Notes under the pieces: generated by a model
The model's database searches: none
What the model saw: the letters and a program-made list of their open reading frames with translations, nothing else
Told to the model about the DNA's origin: nothing
DNA from: a virus
Strand: one strand, 5' to 3'
Length of the DNA: 39,941 nucleotides
Virus record (IMG/VR): IMGVR_UViG_3300022752_000162
Span: 1 to 39,941 of that record
Part shown: one piece after another, positions 17,290 to 23,366 of the stretch
Layout: each line of letters opens with the position of its first letter
Numbering within the stretch: the first letter of the stretch is position 1
Made by a program: the position numbers and the translations under genes

Positions 17290-17319
17290 TTGTCTCTAAT
17301 AAATGGAATACTCTAAAAG
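17290..17319 (+). promoter_or_regulatory. candidate rightward early promoter
   Basis: TTGTCT (17290-17295), 18 bp, TAAAAG (17314-17319) would initiate about 40 bases before the HTH gene at 17369. An overlapping alternative is TTGAGT (17283-17288) with AATACT (17307-17312). Both are only 4-of-6-type matches, but some promoter is required here for the early operon, and the boxes overlap the operator repeats. Confidence 0.3.
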
Positions 17320-17368
17320 TTTATCCTTGTGGGTATAGAGCCCAATCGGTAGTAAGCCTCCACACGCC

Positions 17369-17689
17369 ATGAACCCCACCGAAGCGACAGCCAAAACCAC
17401 CAAGATGAGGGCGGGAAATGACCAATGGTGGAACATAAATGATGTCGCAAATTTCCTAGGGATCAAGCCTGCCTCCGCCCGTCATTGGATGTGGAAGATG
17501 AAGGTCAAGAGGTCGGCGGCGAACTACCGCCTAACCCATCGCTCTTGGGTGGAGCAGGCCTTGGACAGAAAAGCAAAAAAAAGAACCCGTGGGACTGAAT
17601 CTGTCCTAACTACCCCGCTAGATTTGCCTGATGAAACCACAACTCAACTCAACCAAGGAGAACCCAATGAACAACCAACCAACCCTTAA
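17369..17689 (+). CDS. helix-turn-helix DNA-binding protein, 106 aa
   Basis: Residues 19-48 (QWWNINDVANFLGIKPASARHWMWKMKV) form a winged-helix/MerR-like HTH: recognition of the type 'DVA.FLGI...S.RHW'. It is followed by a basic stretch (KVKRSAANYRLTHRSW, KAKKRTRG) and a Pro/Thr/Gln-rich tail. It is the first gene of the rightward early operon beside the divergent control region, a usual place for a repressor, Cro or excisionase. I cannot tell which. It overlaps the next gene by 23 bp. No strong Shine-Dalgarno before its ATG. Confidence 0.6.
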   Translation: MNPTEATAKTTKMRAGNDQWWNINDVANFLGIKPASARHWMWKMKVKRSAANYRLTHRSWVEQALDRKAKKRTRGTESVLTTPLDLPDETTTQLNQGEPNEQPTNP

Positions 17690-18290
17690 AACCGTCAACT
17701 TTAGGGGCAAGGAATACAATCTGGTGGAGAGCCGGATTGCCATCTTCAACCACAATAACCCAAGGGGGGCGATCAAGACCCGCATTGTGGGTGATTGGAG
17801 GGACTGGGTTTGCTTTGAGGCCACGGCGATTCCAGACACCGACAAGCCGGAGCGGTGTTTTACTGGGCATTCCCAAGCCAAGTGGGAGGGCAACATCAAC
17901 AAAGCCGCCGCAATGGAAAACTGCGAGACTTCCGCCATCGGGCGGGCGTTGGCCGCAATGGGACTTGGGGGCGGAGCTTCGTATGATGAGATGGTAAAAT
18001 GCGGGGCGACCCAAGAGGAGCAGGCTTCCGCTCCGATGGAAGTTCTTTTGGATACCAAGATCACCCTACCGAAGGCGGTTGAGATGCTGGAGAGGTGGCT
18101 GGTTGAGAATCCCAACCACAACGGCAACGATGTCGTGGAGTTTCTGGCCTCGACCAAGAAGTTCAAGTTTGACCGAGAGGAAGTGGCCGGAGATCCGGTC
18201 AATCTTCCTTCCGAGGTGCTGATCGAACTGGCCTCCAAGCTCGAAAAGCTGGCTCCTTCCCTTGTGAAATTTAAGTCTAAGAAGGCTTAG
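17667..18290 (+). CDS. probable single-strand annealing recombination protein (ERF/Rad52-like), 207 aa
   Basis: The start at ATG 17667 is chosen because AAGGAG (17655-17660) lies 6 bases upstream. A longer frame from 17631 lacks such a site. Residues 1-60 are beta-rich (TVNFRGKEYNLVESRIAIF). Residues 84-99 (ENCETSAIGRALAAMG) are the hallmark helix of ERF-type annealing proteins, in which a conserved (A/C)ETSAIGRAL segment is followed by a Gly-rich loop (LGGGASYDE). The C-terminal part is a charged helical domain. It is followed by a RecB/Cas4-like nuclease, the classical annealase-exonuclease pairing. Confidence 0.6.
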   Translation: MNNQPTLKTVNFRGKEYNLVESRIAIFNHNNPRGAIKTRIVGDWRDWVCFEATAIPDTDKPERCFTGHSQAKWEGNINKAAAMENCETSAIGRALAAMGLGGGASYDEMVKCGATQEEQASAPMEVLLDTKITLPKAVEMLERWLVENPNHNGNDVVEFLASTKKFKFDREEVAGDPVNLPSEVLIELASKLEKLAPSLVKFKSKKA

Positions 18291-18307
18291 TAGCCTAAAA
18301 AGGATAT

Positions 18308-19054
18308 ATGCCAAAGAAGAAGACTCAGGAAATTTCCAGTCACCTCAAGAAGAGGCTGGATGGATATGGATTAACCTTACCCCTAAAGGAACATAAGATA
18401 GTCAAACTGGATCTGGATGAGCCCCATCAGAAATACTTCCTTAAATGTGGGACGGAAGTGGATGGGACTACCAGAGCCTTGAGATATATTCCCAAGGATG
18501 CCCTGATTGGCTGGGCCTATAAGCTGGGTAAGCAGGGTAAGGACATGAATGCGGAAAAGGGCAATGCGGCCAAGATCGGAACCATTGCCCACTTCCTCAT
18601 TCAATGTGATTTATTGGGCTGGGAGCCGGATCTTTCGGCCTGCGATGGCATCTTGGTTCGCTCTGCCCAGATAGCCTTTAAGGCCTATCGGGAATGGTTC
18701 TCCAAGGCTGGGCTACGCCCATTGGCGGTGGAGGCCCAGCTTGTTTCCCATTGCTATCGCTTCGGGGGGACGATTGACCTTGTAGGCATTGACCAGCATG
18801 AGGAACTAACGCTGGTCGATTTTAAGACTTCGGGAGGGCTATGGCAGGATTACCTGTTTCAGGTGGCCGCTTATGCAAACCTGTGGGAGGAGAACTTCCG
18901 CAGGCTCCCGATCCAACGCCTGCTCCTTGTCCGGCTGGACAAGGAAACGGGTGAACATGAAACCAAAGGCCTGACGGAGTGGAAGCGACATTGGGAAGTC
19001 TATGTCGCCCTGCTTCGTCTCGCAAAACGAGTAAAGGACATTTCGGGCAAGTAG
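18308..19054 (+). CDS. PD-(D/E)XK exonuclease-like protein (RecB/Cas4 type), 248 aa
   Basis: All motifs of the family are visible: H95 in KIGTIAHFLIQ (motif I), E142, D157 in FGGTIDLVG, D171-x-K173 in LTLVDFKTS, and Q185..Y189 in LFQVAAYANLW. No Cys cluster is seen, so there is no Fe-S centre as in true Cas4. It is likely to resect DNA ends to give single strands for the annealing protein just upstream. The start is 17 bases after that gene's stop, with AAGGA before ATG 18308. A role in anti-defence, as for some phage Cas4-like proteins, cannot be excluded. Confidence 0.75.
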   Translation: MPKKKTQEISSHLKKRLDGYGLTLPLKEHKIVKLDLDEPHQKYFLKCGTEVDGTTRALRYIPKDALIGWAYKLGKQGKDMNAEKGNAAKIGTIAHFLIQCDLLGWEPDLSACDGILVRSAQIAFKAYREWFSKAGLRPLAVEAQLVSHCYRFGGTIDLVGIDQHEELTLVDFKTSGGLWQDYLFQVAAYANLWEENFRRLPIQRLLLVRLDKETGEHETKGLTEWKRHWEVYVALLRLAKRVKDISGK

Positions 19055-19094
19055 CGTCTAACAAGACTATACAAACCGAAGTGATTAAATAACA

Positions 19095-19328
19095 ATGCCA
19101 TACGAACCTAGAGAGGGATCAGGAGTCCTGTTCCCAGAACGAGACAAGAAAAGCGAGAAGGCCCCCGATTTCAAGGGGAACCTGCTCATCGGCGGAAAGG
19201 CAATCCGCATTGCCGGATGGAAGAAGAACGGAAAGAAGGGCCCGTTCATCTCCCTATCGGTGGACAACAGACCCAAGAACCCATCAACCGACAAGGTATC
19301 CGAGTCGGACGATGACTTGGGTTTCTAA
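19095..19328 (+). CDS. DUF736-like small protein, 77 aa
   Basis: Residues 24-56 (PDFKGNLLIGGKAIRIAGWKKNGKKGPFISLSV) match a pattern common in phages and plasmids: a short OB-like beta domain with G-K-x-I-R-I-A-G-W-K-K and a G-P-F-I-S-L strand. The tail is acidic (ESDDDLGF), reminiscent of the acidic C-terminal tip of single-strand-binding proteins. Next to the annealase and nuclease, a single-strand DNA-binding role is plausible but inferred. Confidence 0.6.
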   Translation: MPYEPREGSGVLFPERDKKSEKAPDFKGNLLIGGKAIRIAGWKKNGKKGPFISLSVDNRPKNPSTDKVSESDDDLGF

Positions 19329-19364
19329 GGACTGAGTGAAACTGAAGGGGCATAGAGCCGTTGG

Positions 19365-19460
19365 ATGACTACGGACGAGTTCATTGAACACCCTTCTTTT
19401 TCACAAATGAAAAACCATGAAACCACGGGAAAAATTCCTGCAACTCTGGAGAGCAAATGA
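19365..19460 (+). CDS. possible 31-aa microprotein
   Basis: The frame MTTDEFIEHPSFSQMKNHET... runs from ATG 19365 to TGA 19458-19460 and overlaps the start of the next gene by 44 bp. It is the only sizeable frame in the otherwise empty 19329-19416 stretch. No family is recognised, and no strong ribosome site is visible. It may be a leader peptide or chance. Confidence 0.2.
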   Translation: MTTDEFIEHPSFSQMKNHETTGKIPATLESK

Positions 19461-19821
19461 CGGGCCTGAACTACAAGAGGAATACAAGTTCCATCCCAAG
19501 CGGAGGTGGAAGGCGGATTTCCGTTACGAGAGCCCGCATGGCCCTGTGCAAATTGAAATCGAGGGAGGGATATGGTTGGGAAGATTTGCCCGTCATACCA
19601 ACCCTGCGGGCTACTGGCGGGATTGCGAAAAGTACAACGAGGCTTGTCTCATGGGAATCAAGGTCGTGCGGCTCGCTGGGCCTCTAATCAACCATGACTA
19701 TATACGAAGACTTTCTGGATGGATACGAGGACGAGACGAATCTCCCGACCTCGGAATGGTCGCCACGCCCCTTCGGAAAAAACAATCGGCCAAAGGTGGG
19801 AATCGGAGGGCATCCCGATGA
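19417..19821 (+). CDS. PD-(D/E)XK endonuclease-like protein, 134 aa
   Basis: The sequence RRWKADFRYESPHGPVQIEIEGG (about 29-51) gives the D-(x)n-E-x-E core, followed by H60 and the helix YWRDCEKYNEACLMGIKVVRL. This pattern (DF, EIEGG, H, DCEKYN.A...GW.V.R) is common in phage and prophage endonucleases of the superfamily. The reaction is probably metal-dependent cleavage of branched or foreign DNA. Its last 42 codons lie over the following gene, an unusually long overlap for this genome, and are basic and low in pattern. Confidence 0.6.
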   Translation: MKPREKFLQLWRANDGPELQEEYKFHPKRRWKADFRYESPHGPVQIEIEGGIWLGRFARHTNPAGYWRDCEKYNEACLMGIKVVRLAGPLINHDYIRRLSGWIRGRDESPDLGMVATPLRKKQSAKGGNRRASR

Positions 19822-20119
19822 AAGCAAATACACAAGGGCAATGGCGAAAGAGGACAAGAACAAGCTGGAAGCGTTTCTCGCCAAGCGTGGTCTTGCGAGC
19901 AAGGGATACAATGACTGGTACTGGGACGCTAGAGCGGGTTTTGTCAGGGGCCGAAGGTCTAATAAGCCGCAACAGGATATGGGGAATCAGGAGCGAGTCG
20001 GCTCTGGAAGAAATCATCTGCGTCCTGAAGGAAACAAGAAAAAGGCTAAGGGCTCCGGCCATCTACATCAGCGGCCCCATGACCGGACTGCCAAACCTAA
20101 ACATGGCGGCGTTCAATGA
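19694..20119 (+). CDS. hypothetical protein, 141 aa, in an overlapping-frame cluster
   Basis: Residues 1-90 have ordinary, acidic protein-like composition (MTIYEDFLDGYEDETNLPTS; AKEDKNKLEAFLAKRGLASK; GYNDWYWDARAGF). After about residue 95 the product turns into basic low-complexity sequence (RPEGNKKKAKGSGHLHQRPH), while the DUF4406 frame becomes meaningful over the same bases. Either the gene truly overlaps its neighbour by about 200 bp, or the two frames were once, or still are, joined by a shift. No ribosome site is evident. A start at ATG 19841 is an alternative. Confidence 0.4.
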   Translation: MTIYEDFLDGYEDETNLPTSEWSPRPFGKNNRPKVGIGGHPDESKYTRAMAKEDKNKLEAFLAKRGLASKGYNDWYWDARAGFVRGRRSNKPQQDMGNQERVGSGRNHLRPEGNKKKAKGSGHLHQRPHDRTAKPKHGGVQ

Positions 20120-20468
20120 GGCGGAGGAGAAACTCCGTAAGGCGGGATGGTCTGATATCCGCAATCCCGCTCGGCTCGCTGTCAACGAGTACGAAAACCT
20201 GCCACGAAGCCTCTATCTACGTTCGGATCTTCGACAGTTACTCGACTGCCAAGCGATTTTACTTCTGCACGGATGGGAGAGATCCAAGGGGGCTCGTCTT
20301 GAGGCTCTCATTGCTGACGAGGTGGGTATTCGGAGGGTTTATGAAAAAGAAACAAAAAGAACAAACGACCATACGGAGCGTGTTAATCACGCCCTCCATC
20401 AAGCAATCCATAACCCGACACCTCAATGCTTGGGCCAAGGCAAAAAGTCTGGAGATCAAACAAGTTGA
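19911..20468 (+). CDS. DUF4406 / nucleoside 2-deoxyribosyltransferase-like protein
   Basis: The core APAIYISGPMTGLPNLNMAAFNEAEEKLRKAGW followed by NPARL, then SDLRQLLDCQAILLLHGWERSKGARLEALIA, is typical of DUF4406, relatives of nucleoside 2-deoxyribosyltransferases that bind deoxynucleotides. The frame stays open upstream to 19719, with possible starts at ATG 19818 (ATGA on the 19821 stop) and ATG 19911. I use 19911 because the preceding residues look like a shadow of the other frame. The last 40 residues run over the next gene. Likely role: nucleotide salvage or modification, inferred. Confidence 0.6.
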   Translation: MTGTGTLERVLSGAEGLISRNRIWGIRSESALEEIICVLKETRKRLRAPAIYISGPMTGLPNLNMAAFNEAEEKLRKAGWSDIRNPARLAVNEYENLPRSLYLRSDLRQLLDCQAILLLHGWERSKGARLEALIADEVGIRRVYEKETKRTNDHTERVNHALHQAIHNPTPQCLGQGKKSGDQTS

Positions 20469-20481
20469 GAAGGTCGGATGA
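20341..20481 (+). CDS. hypothetical small basic protein, 46 aa
   Basis: The start at ATG 20341 is set by GGAGG (20332-20336). The longer upstream frame is a shadow of DUF4406. The product MKKKQKEQTTIRSVLITPSI is Lys-rich, with an internal strand-helix pattern (SVLITPSIKQSITRHLNAWAKAKSL) that could be a mini ribbon-helix-helix. It ends in an ATGA overlap with the next gene. Function unknown. Confidence 0.45.
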   Translation: MKKKQKEQTTIRSVLITPSIKQSITRHLNAWAKAKSLEIKQVEKVG

Positions 20482-20690
20482 AATACATCACCCGAAGACT
20501 GGAGTGGATGGACGATATTTTGAGGGATGCGTCCAAGAAGCTGAAGGAATTGTGCCGTGGCTTGAATCATGCCGAGAACCACGGGTGCAAGGAGATCCGG
20601 CAACAGATCGAGTCCGCCCAGACCATTCTCACGGAGATCGTGCGTTGGCACAAAAAACATCAGGAGGAGCGAAAGAATGAAAACACTTGA
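20478..20690 (+). CDS. hypothetical helical protein, 70 aa
   Basis: Coupled by ATGA to the upstream gene. The product is nearly all helix and charged (RRLEWMDDILRDASKKLKELCRGL; EIRQQIESAQTILTEIVRWHKKHQEERKNE), with heptad-like spacing and therefore probably a coiled coil. Two Cys and several His are present, but not in a metal-site spacing. Function unknown. Confidence 0.5.
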   Translation: MKYITRRLEWMDDILRDASKKLKELCRGLNHAENHGCKEIRQQIESAQTILTEIVRWHKKHQEERKNENT

Positions 20691-20973
20691 GGAGTTACGA
20701 AGGGAGCTTTGCGAGGTGAAGGCCGAGATTGCCGGAAAGAAATATGAGAACGAGCGCATTCATTACGGATGGGTGGACGGACTTCTCTATGCAATGGAGG
20801 CAGATGAGAAGGACTTGAGGGAACGCTACTGGGAGGCACGGGACAACATAAACCAAGGCAGGGCTGACGATCTGGATCACGAATCAGGATTCAAGGATGC
20901 GATGGAGTTTGCCTTAGATGAAAAGATTCGTCCAGCTCCCGATTGGGTGCGGAAGGCCAATTATGAAGTCTGA
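20677..20973 (+). CDS. hypothetical protein, 98 aa
   Basis: The start at ATG 20677 is chosen for AGGAG at 20662-20666. The frame further upstream is a shadow. Residues 1-25 form a helix (LEELRRELCEVKAEIAGKK), then aromatic and acidic segments (HYGWVDGLLYAMEADEKDLRERYWEARDNINQG). It overlaps the next gene by 11 bp. No known family recognised. Confidence 0.5.
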   Translation: MKTLEELRRELCEVKAEIAGKKYENERIHYGWVDGLLYAMEADEKDLRERYWEARDNINQGRADDLDHESGFKDAMEFALDEKIRPAPDWVRKANYEV

Positions 20974-21295
20974 TATGGACAAGTTTTCCACGGGATCGGT
21001 CAGGGATAACCGCAATGGGAAGGGGAGATATGACCTGCTCCCGCCGGAGGGGATCGCCCTTCTTGCCCGCCACTTCGAGACGGGGGCTGTCAAGTATGGG
21101 GAGCGAAACTGGGAACTGGGTCAGCCTATCAGCCGGATCATGGACTCTGCCCTGCGCCACGCCTTTCAATTCATGGCTGGCCGAAAGGACGAGGATCATC
21201 TTTCGGCGGCTTGCTGGAACCTGATTGCGGCCATGACGATCAGGGAGAGGGTAAGGGCTGGAAAACTCCCGAAGGATCTGGAGGACATTGGATGA
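20963..21295 (+). CDS. dATP/dGTP pyrophosphohydrolase-like protein (DUF5664 / PF18909 type), 110 aa
   Basis: The segment GRYDLLPPEGIALLARHFETGAVKYGERNWELG, then SALRHAFQFMAGRKDEDHLSAACWNLIA, carries the conserved helix set of this family: E-x-G-x-x-K-Y-G-x-x-N-W, R-H, and G-x-x-D-E-D. These are MazG-like all-alpha enzymes that remove pyrophosphate from dATP or dGTP. In a few phages with modified adenine they act with PurZ and DatZ, neither of which is seen here. More likely it tunes dNTP pools during replication or blunts nucleotide-based defence. It starts inside the upstream gene's stop region. Confidence 0.7.
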   Translation: MKSDMDKFSTGSVRDNRNGKGRYDLLPPEGIALLARHFETGAVKYGERNWELGQPISRIMDSALRHAFQFMAGRKDEDHLSAACWNLIAAMTIRERVRAGKLPKDLEDIG

Positions 21296-21405
21296 GCAAC
21301 TGGGAGATTTTGGCGAGTCTGGCGATTGTCTATATTGCAATTCCGGCAGGCTTCACCTTGTTGGCCTTTGGCGTGGTATGGCTCATTTCGAGGATCACCC
21401 GATGA
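21292..21405 (+). CDS. single-span membrane microprotein, 37 aa
   Basis: The frame MSNWEILASLAIVYIAIPAG continues hydrophobically through LLAFGVVWLI and ends SRITR, giving one long membrane helix with a basic cytoplasmic end. It overlaps by ATGA with both neighbours (21292-21295 and 21402-21405), so it is in the translated chain. It sits directly before the glycosyltransferase. Possible anchor, toxin-like or superinfection-exclusion peptide; unknown. Confidence 0.5.
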   Translation: MSNWEILASLAIVYIAIPAGFTLLAFGVVWLISRITR

Positions 21406-22442
21406 GGATGGTCAGTCCTGAGAGAACCCAAAAGTGGGGAGAGGTGGAGCTTAAGGCCGGAGACAGGTATGTGCTGGAGCCGAGGGGGGTTCCAGCCCTG
21501 CTCTCCAAGGTTGACGGGATGGCGAGCGTGGAGCCCGTTGTCCTTCCGCCCTACTACCCAAACGAGGATTACAATCACAAGACCCTGACCATTCTGAGGG
21601 CCGGAGGAATCGGGGATATCCTGATGCTGACCCCGCTTCTCAGGGCCATGAATGACAAATGGCCGGAGGCTCATCTTGAGGTTTGTTGCGGGAGCCGGAG
21701 CAAGTTTGCTTTGCCTTCCTTCGTTGACTGGCTTCCTTACCCAGCCAACGCAAAGGAGCTTCTGGAGAGGGACAGCGTTCTCAATCTCACCGATGTCATT
21801 GAAACGGAGTTTGAGAAGCATGGCGTTCATGCCTTTGGTGAGGTGGCTGGATTCAATAATCTTCCGCTCAAGCTGATCTACGAGCCGGATAGTTCCTTGG
21901 TTGGGGATTTAAGGATTCGATATCCAAGAAAGGCCAAGGCAAGGGTTGGGATTCAGTTAAAGGCCAGTTCCCCGATCCGCACCTATCCAAACATGAATGA
22001 GGTTATTTATCTCTTGGTTGCCAAAGAAATCGAGGTGGTTCTTTTTGCCGAACCCCACACGATCATCATAGACAGGCCTCATCCCTTAATCACAAACGCT
22101 TCCTCCGATGCCTTGGACATGGAAGACTCGGTGGCTCTGGCGAGCCTGTGCGATTGCCTGATAGCCCCAGACTCATCCTTCGTTCACTTCGGATGCGCCA
22201 TGAATGTCCCGACCATAGGGCTTTATGGGAGCTTCTCCTATTCAATCAGGAGGACGGAAGGCCATCCCAATAATTATTTCATAGAGGCAAAGGGAGAATG
22301 CTCTCCCTGCAACCATCATGGACAAGGAGGGGAAGCTTGGCCAAGCCACGGGCCATGCAAGCGAAGCGGGTTTTGCAATGTATTGGCGGGAATCCCTGCT
22401 GAAAGAGTGGCGAGAAAGGCGATTCAAATATGCAAAGTATAG
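21402..22442 (+). CDS. GT9-family (heptosyltransferase-like) glycosyltransferase, 346 aa
   Basis: Start at ATG 21402 (ATGA overlap). The N-terminal Rossmann half has the GT9 entry motif RAGGIGDILMLTPLLRAM (66-83). The C-terminal half has the nucleotide-sugar motif DCLIAPDSSFVHFGCAMNVP (251-270), with P256-D257-S258 and H262, then TIGLYGSF. Four Cys cluster near the end (300, 303, 319, 325), as in some GT9 relatives. In bacteria these enzymes add heptose or other sugars to LPS core from ADP-sugars. In a temperate phage this suggests surface modification of the lysogen, or decoration of a phage product. It lies among early or accessory genes. Confidence 0.8.
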   Translation: MRMVSPERTQKWGEVELKAGDRYVLEPRGVPALLSKVDGMASVEPVVLPPYYPNEDYNHKTLTILRAGGIGDILMLTPLLRAMNDKWPEAHLEVCCGSRSKFALPSFVDWLPYPANAKELLERDSVLNLTDVIETEFEKHGVHAFGEVAGFNNLPLKLIYEPDSSLVGDLRIRYPRKAKARVGIQLKASSPIRTYPNMNEVIYLLVAKEIEVVLFAEPHTIIIDRPHPLITNASSDALDMEDSVALASLCDCLIAPDSSFVHFGCAMNVPTIGLYGSFSYSIRRTEGHPNNYFIEAKGECSPCNHHGQGGEAWPSHGPCKRSGFCNVLAGIPAERVARKAIQICKV

Positions 22443-22525
22443 GGCCTGAACAATTCATAGAACTGATAATCGTCATCACGATTGGATTCATTGTTTTGGA
22501 TTTGATCTGGGGGAAGGACGAATGA
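22430..22525 (+). CDS. single-span membrane microprotein, 31 aa
   Basis: MQSIGPEQFIELIIVITIGF followed by IVLDLIWGKDE: one hydrophobic helix with short polar ends. The start lies 10 bases inside the glycosyltransferase gene, and the stop overlaps the next start (ATGA, 22522-22525). The coupling on the 3' side is the main evidence. Function unknown. Confidence 0.45.
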   Translation: MQSIGPEQFIELIIVITIGFIVLDLIWGKDE

Positions 22526-22737
22526 GCGAGCTACTTGAGCTTGTCTATCTTGGCTTTCGATACGGGATTATCGGGCTTATCTCAATCGTCACGATCATTG
22601 TTTTTGGCACGATCATCCAGATCCTTGTTTCAATGTTTCTTGTGTCTCCGATGGTGATAATCAATGCACTAAGGGATGCCTTAAACAAAAAGCCGGAGCC
22701 TCCCAAGTTTGATTATGGCGATTGGATGGACAAATGA
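22522..22737 (+). CDS. membrane protein with two hydrophobic segments, 71 aa
   Basis: Residues about 8-34 (YLGFRYGIIGLISIVTIIVFG) and 34-50 (TIIQILVSMFLVSPMVII) are hydrophobic, probably two short spans or one long helix. A polar, Pro-rich tail ends GDWMDK. It is coupled by ATGA on both sides to other tiny membrane proteins. Hole-forming or regulatory membrane roles are possible, but no family is recognised. Confidence 0.5.
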   Translation: MSELLELVYLGFRYGIIGLISIVTIIVFGTIIQILVSMFLVSPMVIINALRDALNKKPEPPKFDYGDWMDK

Positions 22738-22820
22738 GGGGCTTCATCTTGGGGCTGGCAAGCCTTGTCGGGATGCTTGTTGGAAGCCTGATTGTTTTGG
22801 TCTGGAGGAAGCGGGAATGA
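22734..22820 (+). CDS. single-span membrane microprotein, 28 aa
   Basis: MRGFILGLASLVGMLVGSLI then VLVWRKRE: a Gly-containing hydrophobic helix with a basic end. ATGA overlaps at both ends (22734-22737 and 22817-22820) make it part of the coupled chain. Function unknown. Confidence 0.45.
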   Translation: MRGFILGLASLVGMLVGSLIVLVWRKRE

Positions 22821-22993
22821 CTGACAGGCCGGATCATACCAAGCCGATTCGTATCCTTTCAACGGGCGAGATCATTCCTTCCGGCAAGTGGACAGGCCGA
22901 TACGAGGATGACGGGGATTATTGCGTTTATTACACAAGTAAGGACGGCCTTTGCTTCGGAACCCAATCCGAAGACTGCGAGATCGTTCAATGA
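22817..22993 (+). CDS. hypothetical protein, 58 aa
   Basis: The start at ATG 22817 is fixed by the ATGA overlap. The product has the feel of a small beta barrel (RILSTGEIIPSGKWTGRYED, DYCVYYTSKDGLCFG, CEIV) with three Cys. It ends by overlapping the next ATG (22990). No known family recognised. Confidence 0.5.
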   Translation: MTDRPDHTKPIRILSTGEIIPSGKWTGRYEDDGDYCVYYTSKDGLCFGTQSEDCEIVQ

Positions 22994-23211
22994 TGCTTCA
23001 GCTTAATCCTGAAATCTGGGTGATGACCCCGAAGGGCGAGGGGCTTGCGTTCCTTGTCACCGACTATGGGCTGGATCACAACAAGGTTTTCTCGGTTCTT
23101 CTCCAGAGCGGGGATGTTCTGGACTTTGACCTTAAAGATATCCGGCGTTGTGAGAACGCAACCTACGGATTGATCAGCCAACCCAAACCGCCGGAGCCAC
23201 ACTACCCATGA
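22990..23211 (+). CDS. small beta-barrel-like phage protein, 73 aa
   Basis: IWVMTPKGEGLAFLVTDYGLDHNKVFSVLL then GDVLDFDLKDIRRCENATYGL resembles a small SH3/KOW-like phage protein of the form 'TP.G.G.A.F..DYG.....W.V....G....F....V....N.T', known to me from many phage early regions without an assigned function. The start at ATG 22990 gives the local ATGA overlap. A short Pro-rich tail follows. Confidence 0.5.
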   Translation: MMLQLNPEIWVMTPKGEGLAFLVTDYGLDHNKVFSVLLQSGDVLDFDLKDIRRCENATYGLISQPKPPEPHYP

Positions 23212-23366
23212 GCTTTAAGGGATACACGGAAACCGAAAGCTGGGTTCTTGAAATGGGATGGGAAGATATGACTCCAGAGCAAAAGTATGATTTTTGCGTT
23301 GAGTATCAGGTTAGTGGTGAACTGATTCATAATCTTGAATTAAAGCTAAAGGCCGAAGGCCTATGA
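23208..23366 (+). CDS. hypothetical protein, 52 aa
   Basis: Frame from ATG 23208 (ATGA) to TGA 23364-23366 (ATGA with the helicase). The product MSFKGYTETESWVLEMGWED is acidic and mostly helical. Position directly before a DnaB-type helicase suggests a possible loader or regulator, but it is much smaller than known loaders. Function unknown. Confidence 0.45.
   Translation: MSFKGYTETESWVLEMGWEDMTPEQKYDFCVEYQVSGELIHNLELKLKAEGL

Larger units (their letters stand above)
17212..17322. repeat. operator-like repeats in the divergent control region
   Basis: Several symmetries cluster here. A nearly identical direct repeat (ATGGAAT, 1-2 bases, CTCTAA, then GTTT) occurs at 17212-17230 and 17303-17322. 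A perfect odd palindrome ACTAATAGT lies at 17273-17281. Inverted arms AAGACT/AGTCTT lie at 17257-17262 and 17286-17291, and AGACAAG/CTTGTCT at 17243-17249 and 17289-17295. The first direct-repeat copy covers the -10 of the integrase promoter. The layout suits binding by the neighbouring HTH or ribbon-helix-helix protein. Confidence 0.5.

Noticed and set aside
18308-19054. Cas4 as a sign of a CRISPR system
   Set aside because: The nuclease lacks the Fe-S cysteines of Cas4, sits beside an annealing protein, and no other cas gene or array is present.
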